The notes beneath the pieces were generated by a model. That model was not told the origin of the DNA, did not search any database, and worked only from the letters and a program-made list of their open reading frames with translations. A DNA stretch of 64,000 bases from Aeromicrobium sp. Leaf245 (GTDB lineage: Bacteria; Actinomycetota; Actinomycetes; Propionibacteriales; Nocardioidaceae): assembly GCF_942548115.1 (NCBI RefSeq), contig NZ_OW824151.1, positions 620,001-684,000 of the forward strand, read 5' to 3'. A program made the position numbers and the translations under genes. Shown piece after piece: positions 53,367 to 62,738 of the stretch. The stretch's first letter is position 1. Each line of letters starts with the position of its first letter.

Positions 53367-53382
53367 GGTACGCGTGTGTACC
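53367..53382. promoter_or_regulatory. Operator 2 for the TetR gene (inferred)
   Basis: GGTACGCGTGTGTACC repeats the GGTACGC/GTACC layout of operator 1 with one changed base in the right arm. It lies 40 bp before the TetR start. Confidence 0.68.
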
Positions 53383-53422
53383 GATGTCAAGCGGACTTCC
53401 AGGAAGAGCGGGTGGGGGAACG

Positions 53423-54083
53423 GTGCAGGACCAGGACGCGAGCCTCGCGAGGACGGCCGACATCGCGCAACGGATCCTCGCCGGTCTCGAGGACGTGCTC
53501 GCCCGGCGTCCCTTCGGCGAGATCGCCGTGGCCGACATCGTTGCCTCGGCGGGCATGTCCAAGCGAGCCTTCTACGAGGTCTACCCGCACAAGGCGGCGT
53601 GCCTCATGGATCACGCCGACCGCTTCCACGCGAGCTGGGTGGAGGAGCTCGAGGCGCGGGTGCTCGACGCCCCGGACCGGTTGGCCGGCGCGGAGGTAGC
53701 GGTCCGCGCGTTCCTCACGCAGACCCACGAGCGGCCGTTCCTCGCCCGAGCCCACCTCGTCGACCTCTACAACCTCGGCCCCGAGGCGATCGCGCTGCGT
53801 CGGCAGGTGAAGGGTCGCTACGCCACCATGCTGCAGCGTCTCTCTGCCGCCGACGACGGCACCGAGAAGGTCGAGCTCGACGGGGAGACCGCCCTGCGGA
53901 TCATCGGTGCCATCGACGACGTGCTCATCGCCCTGGCCTTCGACGACGTGGACGACGCGGAGTTCGAGCGTCGCGCCCAGTCAGCCGTCGCCCTCGTCCG
54001 CGCCGTGTTCGTCGGCCTCTGGGTCGAGCAGGAGTGGGGCCCGATCGACCTCAACCGACTCGCCTCGGGCGCGGCGCCGGACG

Positions 54084-54091
<8 letters not shown>
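53423..54091 (+). CDS. TetR/AcrR-family transcriptional regulator
   Basis: This 222-residue regulator has an N-terminal HTH (FGEIAVADIVASAGMSKRAFYEVYPHKAACLMDH, about 33-65) and a C-terminal ligand domain ending in LWVEQEWGPIDLNRL. The frame is open from 53234, but an ATG at 53384 would start two bases after an operator, so I use the GTG at 53423 with GGGGGA upstream. Its stop overlaps the convergent acyl-CoA synthetase by 8 bp. It probably represses itself and the divergent LPxTG gene, and may sense a fatty acyl ligand. Confidence 0.84.
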
Positions 54092-55679
<1,588 letters not shown>

Positions 55680-55718
55680 GAGGGCCTCCAGAGCGTATGA
55701 CGCGGGTCACGCCCATCA

Positions 55719-55737
55719 TGCAACGCTCGGTGTTGCA
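55719..55737. promoter_or_regulatory. Inverted repeat upstream of the acyl-CoA synthetase gene
   Basis: TGCAAC-GCTCGGT-GTTGCA has 6-bp perfect arms, 40 bp above the GTG of the acyl-CoA synthetase. It may be an operator; no matching regulator is evident. Confidence 0.4.
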
Positions 55738-55776
55738 CCGCCGTCGCAGGTCACCGGACCCGCGTCCTGGACACTT

Positions 55777-55793
55777 CCGGGTCACGGACCCGG
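55777..55793 (-). terminator. Short hairpin after the acetyltransferase gene
   Basis: CCGGGTC-ACG-GACCCGG forms a 7-bp stem 31 bp past the stop of the GNAT gene (55824). Confidence 0.4.
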
Positions 55794-55823
55794 GTCGGAA
55801 CGCCCCGGACGTGTCCGAACCGT

Positions 55824-56417
55824 TCAGCGGGCCGCGCGCCACTCGTCGGCGAGGAGGGCGTAGCCGAGGGTGTCGACCCAGCCGAGGTCGCGGTGGAGAC
55901 TGTCACGGACGCCGTGCAGCTCGCGGCGCATGCCGACGCGCTGCATGAGGCGCCACGACGGTTCGTTGAGGGCGAAGCACTCCGCCCTGACCCGGCGCAC
56001 GCCGAGGTCCTCGAAGCAGATCCGCAGCAGCTCCTCCACCGCCTCCGTCATGAGGCCGCGACCGTGGTGGACCGGCGACAGCACCCAGGCGAGCACCGCG
56101 ACGGAACCCCGAGCCTGCTCACGGACGTCGCGCTGGGCCCAGGCGTCCTCCACCACCAGCATCATGTCGCCGACGACGGCGCCCTCGATCTCGACGGCCA
56201 GCGAGTGCGGGAGGTCCTGCTCGGTGAAGTGGGAGGCCATCACCTCCTCCCGCGAGCGGGCCGGACGCCCGAGCCAGCGACCGACGTCGGGGTCGGACCG
56301 GTACGCGAGCACCGCGTCGACGTCGTCGACGGTGAGCGGACGCAGCGTCAGGCGCGACGTGCGCCGCGGCCAGGCGAGGTCAGCCAGGCGCGGACGGATG
56401 ATCTCGTCGTCGGGCAC
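55824..56417 (-). CDS. GNAT acetyltransferase (RimJ-like)
   Basis: This 197-residue GNAT protein has the RimJ/RimL-type layout: RLTLRPLTVDDVDAVLAYRSDPDVGRWL at the N-terminus, the acetyl-CoA loop SPVHHGRGLMTEAVEELLRICFEDLGVRRVRAECFALNEPSWRLMQRVGM in the second half. Such enzymes acetylate a protein N-terminus, an antibiotic or a small amine. The GTG start at 56417 follows directly on the stop of the dehydrogenase gene (TGA then GTG), so the two are cotranscribed. Confidence 0.86.
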   Translation of the reverse strand: MPDDEIIRPRLADLAWPRRTSRLTLRPLTVDDVDAVLAYRSDPDVGRWLGRPARSREEVMASHFTEQDLPHSLAVEIEGAVVGDMMLVVEDAWAQRDVREQARGSVAVLAWVLSPVHHGRGLMTEAVEELLRICFEDLGVRRVRAECFALNEPSWRLMQRVGMRRELHGVRDSLHRDLGWVDTLGYALLADEWRAAR

Positions 56418-57278
56418 TCAGCGATCGTAGGGGTAGAACCCGTGGCCGGACTTCTTGCCGAGCAGGCCCGCGTCGACCATGCGGTCGAGGACCGGGGGCG
56501 GCGAGTACAGGGGCTCCTTGAACTCGTCGTACATCGAGACGCCGATGGCGCGCACGGTGTCGAGACCGATCAGGTCGGCCAGCGCCAGCGGGCCCATCGG
56601 GTGCCCGCACCCGAGCACCATGCCGGAGTCGATGTCGGCCGCCGAGGCGTACCCCGCCTCGTACATGCGGATCGCCGACAGCAGGTACGGCACGAGCAGG
56701 CTGTTGACCACGAAGCCGGCCCGGTCGGTGGCCTCGATCGGCTCCTTGCCGAGCGTCTCGGAGACGAACGACTGCATGCGCTGCAGCGTCTCGGGGCTCG
56801 TGGTGAGCGACGGGATGAGCTCGACCAGCTTCATGACCGGTGCCGGGTTGAAGAAGTGCACCCCCATCACGCGGTCGGCGCGACCCGACACGGCGCCGAG
56901 CTTGACGATCGGGATGGACGACGTGTTCGACGCGAGGACGGCGTCGTCGGACTCCAGGAGCGAGCCGAGGGTGCGGAACAGCTCGAGCTTCGTCTGCTCG
57001 TCCTCGCTGGCCGCCTCGACCACCAGGTCGCGGTCGGCCAGCGCCTCCAGGTCGGCCGTGAACGTGACCCGCTCGAGCGTCTCCGCGACGTCCTCGGGCG
57101 TCATCTTGCCGCGCTTCTCGGCCCGGCGCAGCGAACCCTCGACCCGCTCCGCGGCACGCTTGGCGGCGTCGTCGTCGACCTCCACCGTGACCACGGACAG
57201 GCCCGCGCGGGCGCCGACCTCCGTGATGCCGGACCCCATGAGTCCGCCCCCGACGACACCCAGTCGCGCGATCGTCAT
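56418..57278 (-). CDS. 3-hydroxyacyl-CoA (3-hydroxybutyryl-CoA) dehydrogenase
   Basis: This 286-residue NAD-dependent enzyme has the dinucleotide motif GVVGGGLMGSG near the N-terminus, the family signature HFFNPAPVMKLVELI with the catalytic His, and a C-terminal dimer domain (AGFVVNSLLVPYLLSAIRMYEAGYASAADIDSGMVLGCGHPMGPLALADLIGLD). It acts on 3-hydroxybutyryl-CoA or related esters, in beta-oxidation or the reverse direction. The ATG at 57278 has a GAGGAAGAG ribosome site. With the acyl-CoA synthetase nearby it suggests fatty-acid or polyketide-like acid catabolism. Confidence 0.92.
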   Translation of the reverse strand: MTIARLGVVGGGLMGSGITEVGARAGLSVVTVEVDDDAAKRAAERVEGSLRRAEKRGKMTPEDVAETLERVTFTADLEALADRDLVVEAASEDEQTKLELFRTLGSLLESDDAVLASNTSSIPIVKLGAVSGRADRVMGVHFFNPAPVMKLVELIPSLTTSPETLQRMQSFVSETLGKEPIEATDRAGFVVNSLLVPYLLSAIRMYEAGYASAADIDSGMVLGCGHPMGPLALADLIGLDTVRAIGVSMYDEFKEPLYSPPPVLDRMVDAGLLGKKSGHGFYPYDR

Positions 57279-57423
57279 CGTCTCTTCCTCACCCTCGATT
57301 GCTCGGACGTCCAACGATCTCCAGCGTACGGGACGCCGACGTGCGAACGTGAGGCGACCCTCAGGTGTGATGCAGGCGCGTGGTGCGGCCGGACGAGCGG
57401 GGTCGACGTGGTGGGATGGGGCC

Positions 57424-57840
57424 ATGCGTGCACGTCGTCCGGCCCTGCTGGCCCCGATCCTGGCCGTCGCGGTGCTGACGGCGGGCTGCAGCGGCGACGA
57501 CCCCCAGCCCGCCACGAAGCCCACGGCGACCGCCTCGCCCACGGCCAGCGGCCTGCCGGCGGGAACGCCCGTGCCCGAGCTGCTCTCCGGGGTCCGGTGC
57601 AACCCCGACGACGACGGCGTCTGGGCTGCGGTCGGCGTCGTCTCGAACCCCACCAAGAACCCGGTCAGCTACCAGGTGAGCGCCCAGGTGGGGCCGGCCG
57701 ACGGCGCGGGACCGGCCACCACCCGCCGGCTGGTCGACGTCGCCGCCGGGACGAAGGTGCGGTTCAGGCTCGACGAGATCCCCACGTCCTCGCCGGACGG
57801 CCCGTGCCACCTGCAGCTGCTCGCCCTCCAGCCCGACTGA
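57424..57840 (+). CDS. Small lipoprotein
   Basis: This 138-residue exported lipoprotein has a lipobox LTAGC (Cys22), a Thr/Ala/Pro-rich linker and a compact domain (about 50-138) with two Cys (VRCNPDDDG, GPCHLQLL) that may form a disulfide. Its beta-prone pattern GVWAAVGVVSNPTKNPVSYQVSAQVGP resembles FxLYD-like beta-sandwich modules. The function is unknown. It is convergent with fprA across a bidirectional terminator. Confidence 0.65.
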   Translation: MRARRPALLAPILAVAVLTAGCSGDDPQPATKPTATASPTASGLPAGTPVPELLSGVRCNPDDDGVWAAVGVVSNPTKNPVSYQVSAQVGPADGAGPATTRRLVDVAAGTKVRFRLDEIPTSSPDGPCHLQLLALQPD

Positions 57841-57896
57841 CCCCGGACACGGCACGAGGGGCCGACCGCGTGCGGCCGACCCCTCGTGCTCGGGGC
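57841..57896. terminator. Bidirectional terminator between lipoprotein and fprA
   Basis: GCACGAGGGG (57852-57861) pairs with CCCCTCGTGC (57880-57889), and the helix extends inward with a few mismatches and outward through CCCCG/CGGGG. It fills the gap between two convergent genes. Confidence 0.75.
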
Positions 57897-57900
57897 TGCG

Positions 57901-59274
57901 TCAGGAGCGGGCGATGCTGACCATGTCCTCACGGGGCACGACCTTCACGCGCTCGCGCTCGTGCTCGTGGGCCTCGCCGAGGCCCATCTCGTGGGCGTCG
58001 AGCTTCTCCCAGCCCTCCCACGTCGTGTACTCCAGGCCGCGCGAGTCGAGGTAGGCGTCGACGGACTGGGGCTCCGGCTGCGCCGCCTGGGCGAGCGTGG
58101 GAGCGTCCTCGAGCAGCATCGAGATCGTCTGGGCCGCGTCGGACTTGGTGTGGCCGATGAGGCCGACCGGTCCGCGCTTGATCCAGCCGGTGACGTAGGC
58201 ACCCGGCAGGGCGGAGCCGTCGATCTCCACGACCCGGCCGCCGTCGTTGGGCACGACGCCGGCGGTGATGTCGAAGGGCAGGCCGGGCAGGTTGTCGGAG
58301 TAGTAGCCGACGGCCCGGTAGACGGCCTGGACCGGCCAGTCCACGAGCTCGCCCGTGCCGCGGACGTTGCCCGTGCCGTCGAGCTCGGTGACCTCGGTGC
58401 GCAGACCCACGACCTTGCCGTCCTCGCCGAGGATCTCCACGGGGTTCTGGCAGAAGTGGATGTGGATGCGGTGCGGGGCGCCCGTGGGCTCCTTGGCCAG
58501 GTAGTTCTGCAGCACGTCGACGACGAGCTTCTGGCTCTTCGCGGCCCGGATGGCTTCGAGGGAGCCCTCGTCGAGCTCGAAGCCCTCGGGGTGGACGATG
58601 ACGTCGATGGTCGGGGAGTGGCTGAGCTCGCGCAGCTCCATGGGCGTGAACTTGACCTGCGCGGGACCGCGGCGCGCGAACACGTGCACGTCCTTCGTCA
58701 CGTTCTTCTTCAGGCCCTCGTAGACGTTGTCGGGGATCTCGGTGACCAGCAGCTCCTCGGCCGTCTTGGCCAGGATGCGCGAGACGTCGAGGCCGACGTT
58801 GCCCACGCCGAGCACCGCGACGGACTCCTGGTGCGGCTGGAAGGGCCACTCGCGGTCGACGTCGGGGTGCCCGTCGTACCAGTACACGAAGTCGGCGGCA
58901 CCGTGCGAGCCGTCGAGGTCGATGCCGGGGATGTCGAGGTCGCGGTCGCGGCGCGCGCCGGTGGCGAACACGACGGCGTCGTAGAACTGACGCAGGTCGT
59001 CGAGCTTCAGGTCGTCGCCGAACGCGACGTTGCCGAAGAAGCGGATGTCGTCGTTGGCCATGACGCGCTTGAGCGCCTTGACGATCTCCTTGATGCGCGG
59101 GTGGTCCGGCGCGACGCCGTAGCGGATCAGCCCGAAGGGCGTGGGGTCGCGCTCGAGGAGGTCGACGCTCGCGCCCTCGAAGGGTGCGGGGACCTCGGAC
59201 TTGGTGAGGATGTCGGCGGCGTAGACGCCGGCGGGGCCGGCGCCGACGATCGCGACCCTGAGCTTCCTGCTCAT
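57901..59274 (-). CDS. fprA: Ferredoxin/flavodoxin-NADP reductase, FprA type
   Basis: This 457-residue flavoprotein resembles mycobacterial FprA and adrenodoxin reductase. It has the FAD motif VGAGPAGVYAA (10-20), the Rossmann NADP motif GVGNVGLDVSRIL and the conserved ends YVTGWIKRGPVGLIGHTKSDA and TTWEGWEKLDAHE. It passes electrons from NADPH to a ferredoxin, which in actinobacteria commonly serves cytochromes P450 and other oxygenases. No P450 or ferredoxin gene is in the window. Confidence 0.93.
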   Translation of the reverse strand: MSRKLRVAIVGAGPAGVYAADILTKSEVPAPFEGASVDLLERDPTPFGLIRYGVAPDHPRIKEIVKALKRVMANDDIRFFGNVAFGDDLKLDDLRQFYDAVVFATGARRDRDLDIPGIDLDGSHGAADFVYWYDGHPDVDREWPFQPHQESVAVLGVGNVGLDVSRILAKTAEELLVTEIPDNVYEGLKKNVTKDVHVFARRGPAQVKFTPMELRELSHSPTIDVIVHPEGFELDEGSLEAIRAAKSQKLVVDVLQNYLAKEPTGAPHRIHIHFCQNPVEILGEDGKVVGLRTEVTELDGTGNVRGTGELVDWPVQAVYRAVGYYSDNLPGLPFDITAGVVPNDGGRVVEIDGSALPGAYVTGWIKRGPVGLIGHTKSDAAQTISMLLEDAPTLAQAAQPEPQSVDAYLDSRGLEYTTWEGWEKLDAHEMGLGEAHEHERERVKVVPREDMVSIARS

Positions 59275-59400
59275 CAGTGTGACTCCTGGGGGCTTGCGGG
59301 CACACCGACCGGATCATGCGGTGTGCATGAGGCCATCCTAAGTTCTCCGCACCAACCCTGCGCAGTCGTCCGCGGTGCGAGATCGCCCACGTCGAGCGCG

Positions 59401-59439
59401 GCCGAGCCCGGCGAGTCGTCCGGTGATCGGGGGCTCGGC
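59401..59439 (-). terminator. Hairpin after the ABC-2 permease gene
   Basis: GCCGAGCCC (59401-59409) and GGGCTCGGC (59431-59439) form a 9-bp stem just past the stop of the gene at 59448. Confidence 0.5.
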
Positions 59440-59447
59440 TCGCCCGG

Positions 59448-60233
59448 TCAGCGGAAGCGACGACCCTCGTCGCGGCGGAACGCCCAGACGGTGACCGCGC
59501 CGGCGGCCAGCGTCCAGCCGAGCAGGACCAGCAGCTGGGTGGCCTCGCCGCCCGACCCCGTCATCGACGAGACGACGAGGTCGCGCGCCGCTCGGGTGGG
59601 CGTGGCCTGCGAGGCGGCGTCGAGCCACGACGGGAAGGTCTCGGGCGGGACGAACAACCCACCCAGGAAGGCGAGCGGGAACAGCACGATCTGGGCCACG
59701 GCCAGCGCGGCCTTCGGGCGCAGCGAGTACCCGATGGCGAAGCCGATCACGAGGAACGGGACGCCGCAGGTCAGCAGCGTCAGCCCCACCCATGGCAGGC
59801 GAAGGAGGGGGACGTCCGCGTCGGTGAGCAACGTCGAGATCACGGCGACCGGCAGCAGGCCCAGGGCGCTCAGCACCACGCCGGTGACGATCCGGGCCAC
59901 CAACGGCGCCACGGAGCCGGCGGGGAGCGACCGGATGAACGTGTCGAAGGGTCGCTGCCGGTCCTCGGCGATGCCGGCGCCGTAGGTGAACAGGCAGACC
60001 GACACGATCGAGAAGAGCGCGATCTGGCCGGTGGCGGCGGTCGCTGCGGACGGGTCGCCCGCGACCGCGCGCTGCGGCACGACGAAGCACAGCAGCACGA
60101 GGGCCGGGAAGGCCACGGTGCTCACGATGACGATCGGCTCGCGCAGCGCCTCGAGGACGGACAGCCGGGTGTGGGCGAGGGTGATGCGCAGCGCGGGTGC
60201 GGTGCGTCGTGGTGCGGTGGTGGTCGTGGTCAT
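59448..60233 (-). CDS. ABC-2 type transporter permease
   Basis: This 261-residue membrane protein has six TM segments in the ABC-2 layout (VSTVAFPALVLLCFVVP, IVTGVVLSALGLLPVAVISTLL, LTLLTCGVPFLVIGFAIGY, LAVAQIVLFPLAFLGGLFVPPETFPSWL and others). The FLGGLFVPPETFPSWL segment is diagnostic of the family. It pairs with the ATPase gene 35 bp upstream; the operon begins with the membrane protein at 62057. Confidence 0.87.
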   Translation of the reverse strand: MTTTTTAPRRTAPALRITLAHTRLSVLEALREPIVIVSTVAFPALVLLCFVVPQRAVAGDPSAATAATGQIALFSIVSVCLFTYGAGIAEDRQRPFDTFIRSLPAGSVAPLVARIVTGVVLSALGLLPVAVISTLLTDADVPLLRLPWVGLTLLTCGVPFLVIGFAIGYSLRPKAALAVAQIVLFPLAFLGGLFVPPETFPSWLDAASQATPTRAARDLVVSSMTGSGGEATQLLVLLGWTLAAGAVTVWAFRRDEGRRFR

Positions 60234-60268
60234 GGGGTCCCCCGTGGACGCTGGATGGGCTGGGTGGG

Positions 60269-61147
60269 TCAGGCGGCGGTGAGGTGGGTGAAGGCGTCCT
60301 CGAGCGAGGCGCCGCGGACACGCAGTCGGGCGAAGTCGGCGGCGCCGTCGACGAGGGCCCGGACGACGAGGTCGGCGTCGCGGGCGAGGACGACCACCTG
60401 GTCACCGTCGACCTGGACGTCCACCACGCCGTCGAGCTCGGCCACGCGGCCCGTGGTGCCGGACCAGGAGAGCCGGTCCACGTCGACCCGGCCGAGCACA
60501 CGCTCGAGGGTGTCGTCGACGAGCACCCGCCCCTCGGCCATGACGGCCACGCGGTCGGACAGCTCCTCGACCTCCTCGAGGTGGTGGCTGGTCAGCAGGA
60601 CGGCCACGCCGTCGTCGCGGTGGGCGCGGATGCCCCGCCAGAGAGCGTGCCGGGCGTCGACGTCGAGCCCGGTCGTCGGCTCGTCGAGCAGGACCAGGGC
60701 GGGGCGTCCCACGAGGGCGAGCGCGCAGGCGAGGCGTCGCTTCTGCCCACCGGACAGGCCCCCGCACCGCCGGTCGGCGAGCTCGGCGATGCCGAACCGG
60801 TCCAGCGCCTCCAGGGTCGGGAGCGGGTCCGCGTGGTGGTCGGCCACGAAGCGCACGACCTCCGCGGCGGTGAGGGACTCGGGCAGTCCGGTCTCCTGGG
60901 GCGTCACGCCGATCACGGCACGGTGTGCCGGCCGACGGGGGTCGAGCCCGAGCACGCGGACCGTGCCGGTGTCGGGCGTGCGCAGCCCGGAGACCATCGA
61001 CAGCAGCGTGGTCTTGCCCGCACCGTTGGGTCCGAGCAGGCCGACGACCTGCCCGGCACGGACCTCCAGGCTGACGTCGTCGACGGCGGGTCGGTCGCCG
61101 AACGAGCGGCTGACGTGGTCGATGGTCAGGACGGGTGTGCTGGTCAT
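60269..61147 (-). CDS. ABC transporter ATP-binding protein
   Basis: This 292-residue ATPase has Walker A GPNGAGKT (39-46), the Q-loop in GVTPQETGLPESLTAAEVVRF, the signature LSGGQKRRLACALALVG, Walker B LVLLDEPTTGLD and the switch His in VLLTSHHLEEVEELSD. It is of the CcmA/NatA-type that works with ABC-2 permeases in drug or peptide export. Its start overlaps the stop of the regulator gene (ATGA). Confidence 0.93.
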   Translation of the reverse strand: MTSTPVLTIDHVSRSFGDRPAVDDVSLEVRAGQVVGLLGPNGAGKTTLLSMVSGLRTPDTGTVRVLGLDPRRPAHRAVIGVTPQETGLPESLTAAEVVRFVADHHADPLPTLEALDRFGIAELADRRCGGLSGGQKRRLACALALVGRPALVLLDEPTTGLDVDARHALWRGIRAHRDDGVAVLLTSHHLEEVEELSDRVAVMAEGRVLVDDTLERVLGRVDVDRLSWSGTTGRVAELDGVVDVQVDGDQVVVLARDADLVVRALVDGAADFARLRVRGASLEDAFTHLTAA

Positions 61148-61440
61148 GAGTCCCCCTGGATGAGCTGACGGAGCGTGCGGGTGTAGGTCTCGAAGGCCGT
61201 GCGGCCCGTGTCGGTGAGGCCGACGTAGGTGACGGGGCTGCGTCCGTTGATGGTCTTGGTCTGCTCGACGTAGCCGGCGTCCTCGAGCTTGCGCAGGTGC
61301 GTGGAGAGGTTGCCGGCGGTCATGCCGAGCTCCTTCTGCAGGCGGGGGAAGGTGAGCGTCTCGCCGGGCTCGAGCACGGCCAGGAAGGCCGTGACCCGGA
61401 GGCGGGCCTGCGCGTGGATGACGGGGTCGAGCTCGCTCAC
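61144..61440 (-). CDS. Winged-helix regulator of the ABC-2 operon
   Basis: This 98-residue regulator is a single winged helix: LTFPRLQKELGMTAGNLSTHLRKLEDAGYVEQTKTINGRSPVTYVGLTDTGR. It matches the small MarR/ArsR-like proteins that sit in ABC-2 operons. It starts from a GTG overlapping the membrane protein stop (GTGA) and overlaps the ATPase gene on the other side. The two TGCAAAG...TTTG repeats upstream of the operon are its likely binding sites. Confidence 0.85.
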   Translation of the reverse strand: MSELDPVIHAQARLRVTAFLAVLEPGETLTFPRLQKELGMTAGNLSTHLRKLEDAGYVEQTKTINGRSPVTYVGLTDTGRTAFETYTRTLRQLIQGDS

Positions 61441-62057
61441 GGGCGCCCCGCCCGGTCGCGTGCCGCCGCCACGGTCGCGACGGCGAACCCGCCGCCGCCG
61501 AGCACCGCCATGGCCAGGTACAGGTGTGCGCCGCCGACGAAGGAGGCGATCCCCACGGTGACCGCGATCCAGCCGCCGAGGACGAGCTGGCGTCGGTCGC
61601 GCAGGGCCGCGCCGGTGCCCATGTAGAGGCACGCGACGACGAGGCACGGCAGGCCGTTGTAGACGATGGCCGCGGCGTCGCCCTCGATGCCGGCGCGTCC
61701 GATCGCGCCCGCCGTGAGGCTGCTGCCGATGAAGCCGAGGGGCCACGCCCAGCCGAGCATCGCGTTGGTCTCGGCGTCGGGCCCGCCGGTACCGCGCGTC
61801 CGGCCCTCGATGTGCGCGACCGTGACCACGATGGCGGCCACGATGAGCACGCCGAAGACGATCGGTCCGGGCAGTCCCGGCTGCCCCTCCGGGCCGGCCC
61901 ACACGAACAGGGCCAGGTAGCCGACGCCCCAGGCCAGCGCCCAGACGCCGTAGACCACCCGTTCGTCGACGCGCACCGAACGTCGGGCGCGCTCGCGCTC
62001 GGACTCGATCAGCGCCCAGCTCTCAGCGAGGTCGGGGGTGCGGTCGTCGTCGGTCAT
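61437..62057 (-). CDS. Six- to seven-TM membrane protein of the ABC-2 operon
   Basis: This 206-residue protein starts with a cytoplasmic region (TDDDRTPDLAESWALIESERERARRSVRVDER) and has about six TM helices (VVYGVWALAWGVGYLALFVW, IVFGVLIVAAIVVTV, LGWAWPLGFIGSSLTAGAIG and others). I do not recognise the family. It is the first gene of the operon and overlaps the regulator gene. Its ATG lies just 10 bp from the putative operator, which leaves little room for a normal ribosome site. Confidence 0.72.
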   Translation of the reverse strand: MTDDDRTPDLAESWALIESERERARRSVRVDERVVYGVWALAWGVGYLALFVWAGPEGQPGLPGPIVFGVLIVAAIVVTVAHIEGRTRGTGGPDAETNAMLGWAWPLGFIGSSLTAGAIGRAGIEGDAAAIVYNGLPCLVVACLYMGTGAALRDRRQLVLGGWIAVTVGIASFVGGAHLYLAMAVLGGGGFAVATVAAARDRAGRP

Positions 62058-62066
62058 GATGCGTCC

Positions 62067-62099
62067 GCAAAGCAGTTTGTCATGCAAAGTAGTTTGCAC
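62067..62099. promoter_or_regulatory. Tandem operator of the ABC-2 operon (inferred)
   Basis: GCAAAGCAGTTTG (62067-62079) and GCAAAGTAGTTTG (62084-62096) are direct repeats 17 bp apart. The second sits in the perfect palindrome TGCAAA-GTAG-TTTGCA. It lies directly upstream of the first gene of the operon. Confidence 0.72.
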
Positions 62100-62253
62100 G
62101 GACCCGCGGAGAAGGTCAAGACCGTGCGGGGTCCCGGGTGCTGTGCTCCCGCTGTGGAGTGCGCGAGGATGGAACCTCGCGGAGGTCGGGTCCGTTGGGC
62201 TGGTTGACGACGCAACCACATCCGCGTCCCAGCCCGACTGACTGGAGAGACCC

Positions 62254-62718
62254 ATGACCCTGCGCCGCCACCAGAAGGCCCTCCTGGCCCTGACGGCCAC
62301 CTCGACCCTGCTCTTCACCGCCGCGTGCGGGAGCGACGCCGACTCCGACGCCGGCTCGTCCTCCTCGAGCTCGGCCACCAGCGCGGCCGCCGACGACAGC
62401 GGGTCGTCCGAGGCTTCGGGCGACTACACGGCCGGCACCTACGAGGGCTCCGGCAGCTACTCCAACCCCGGCGGCACCTCCGAGGTCGACGTCGAGATCA
62501 CCCTCGGCGACGGCGGCGTCATCGACGACGTGACGGTCACGCCCAAGGCGTCCGGCACCTCGAAGCAGTACCAGGAGAAGTTCGCCGGCGGCATCGCCGA
62601 CGAGATCGTCGGCAAGAACATCGACGACATCGACGTCTCCAAGGTCGCAGGCTCGTCCCTCACGTCGGGCGGCTTCAACGAGGCCGTCGACCAGATCAAG
62701 TCCGAAGCCCAGGCCTGA
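62254..62718 (+). CDS. FMN-binding-domain lipoprotein
   Basis: This 154-residue lipoprotein has a lipobox TAAC (Cys25), a Ser/Ala/Asp-rich linker and an FMN-binding domain (TAGTYEGSGSYSNPGGTSEVDVEITLGDGGVIDDVTVTPKASGTSKQYQEKF). FMN is normally attached by ApbE to a Thr in an S/G-A-T-x-S/T motif; here the candidate is SSLTS with Thr137, where Leu replaces Ala. The next gene is ApbE, so flavinylation is likely. It would act in extracytoplasmic electron transfer. A GGAGAG site precedes the ATG. Confidence 0.82.
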   Translation: MTLRRHQKALLALTATSTLLFTAACGSDADSDAGSSSSSSATSAAADDSGSSEASGDYTAGTYEGSGSYSNPGGTSEVDVEITLGDGGVIDDVTVTPKASGTSKQYQEKFAGGIADEIVGKNIDDIDVSKVAGSSLTSGGFNEAVDQIKSEAQA

Positions 62719-62738
62719 GCCCCACCGGGGTCCGACGC

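Noticed and set aside
55695..55711. Seventh copy of the PucR-linked palindrome (TATGACGCGGGTCACG)
   Set aside because: It has the central GACGCGGGTCA but lacks the TTGTCA/TGACAA arms and is far outside the cluster.
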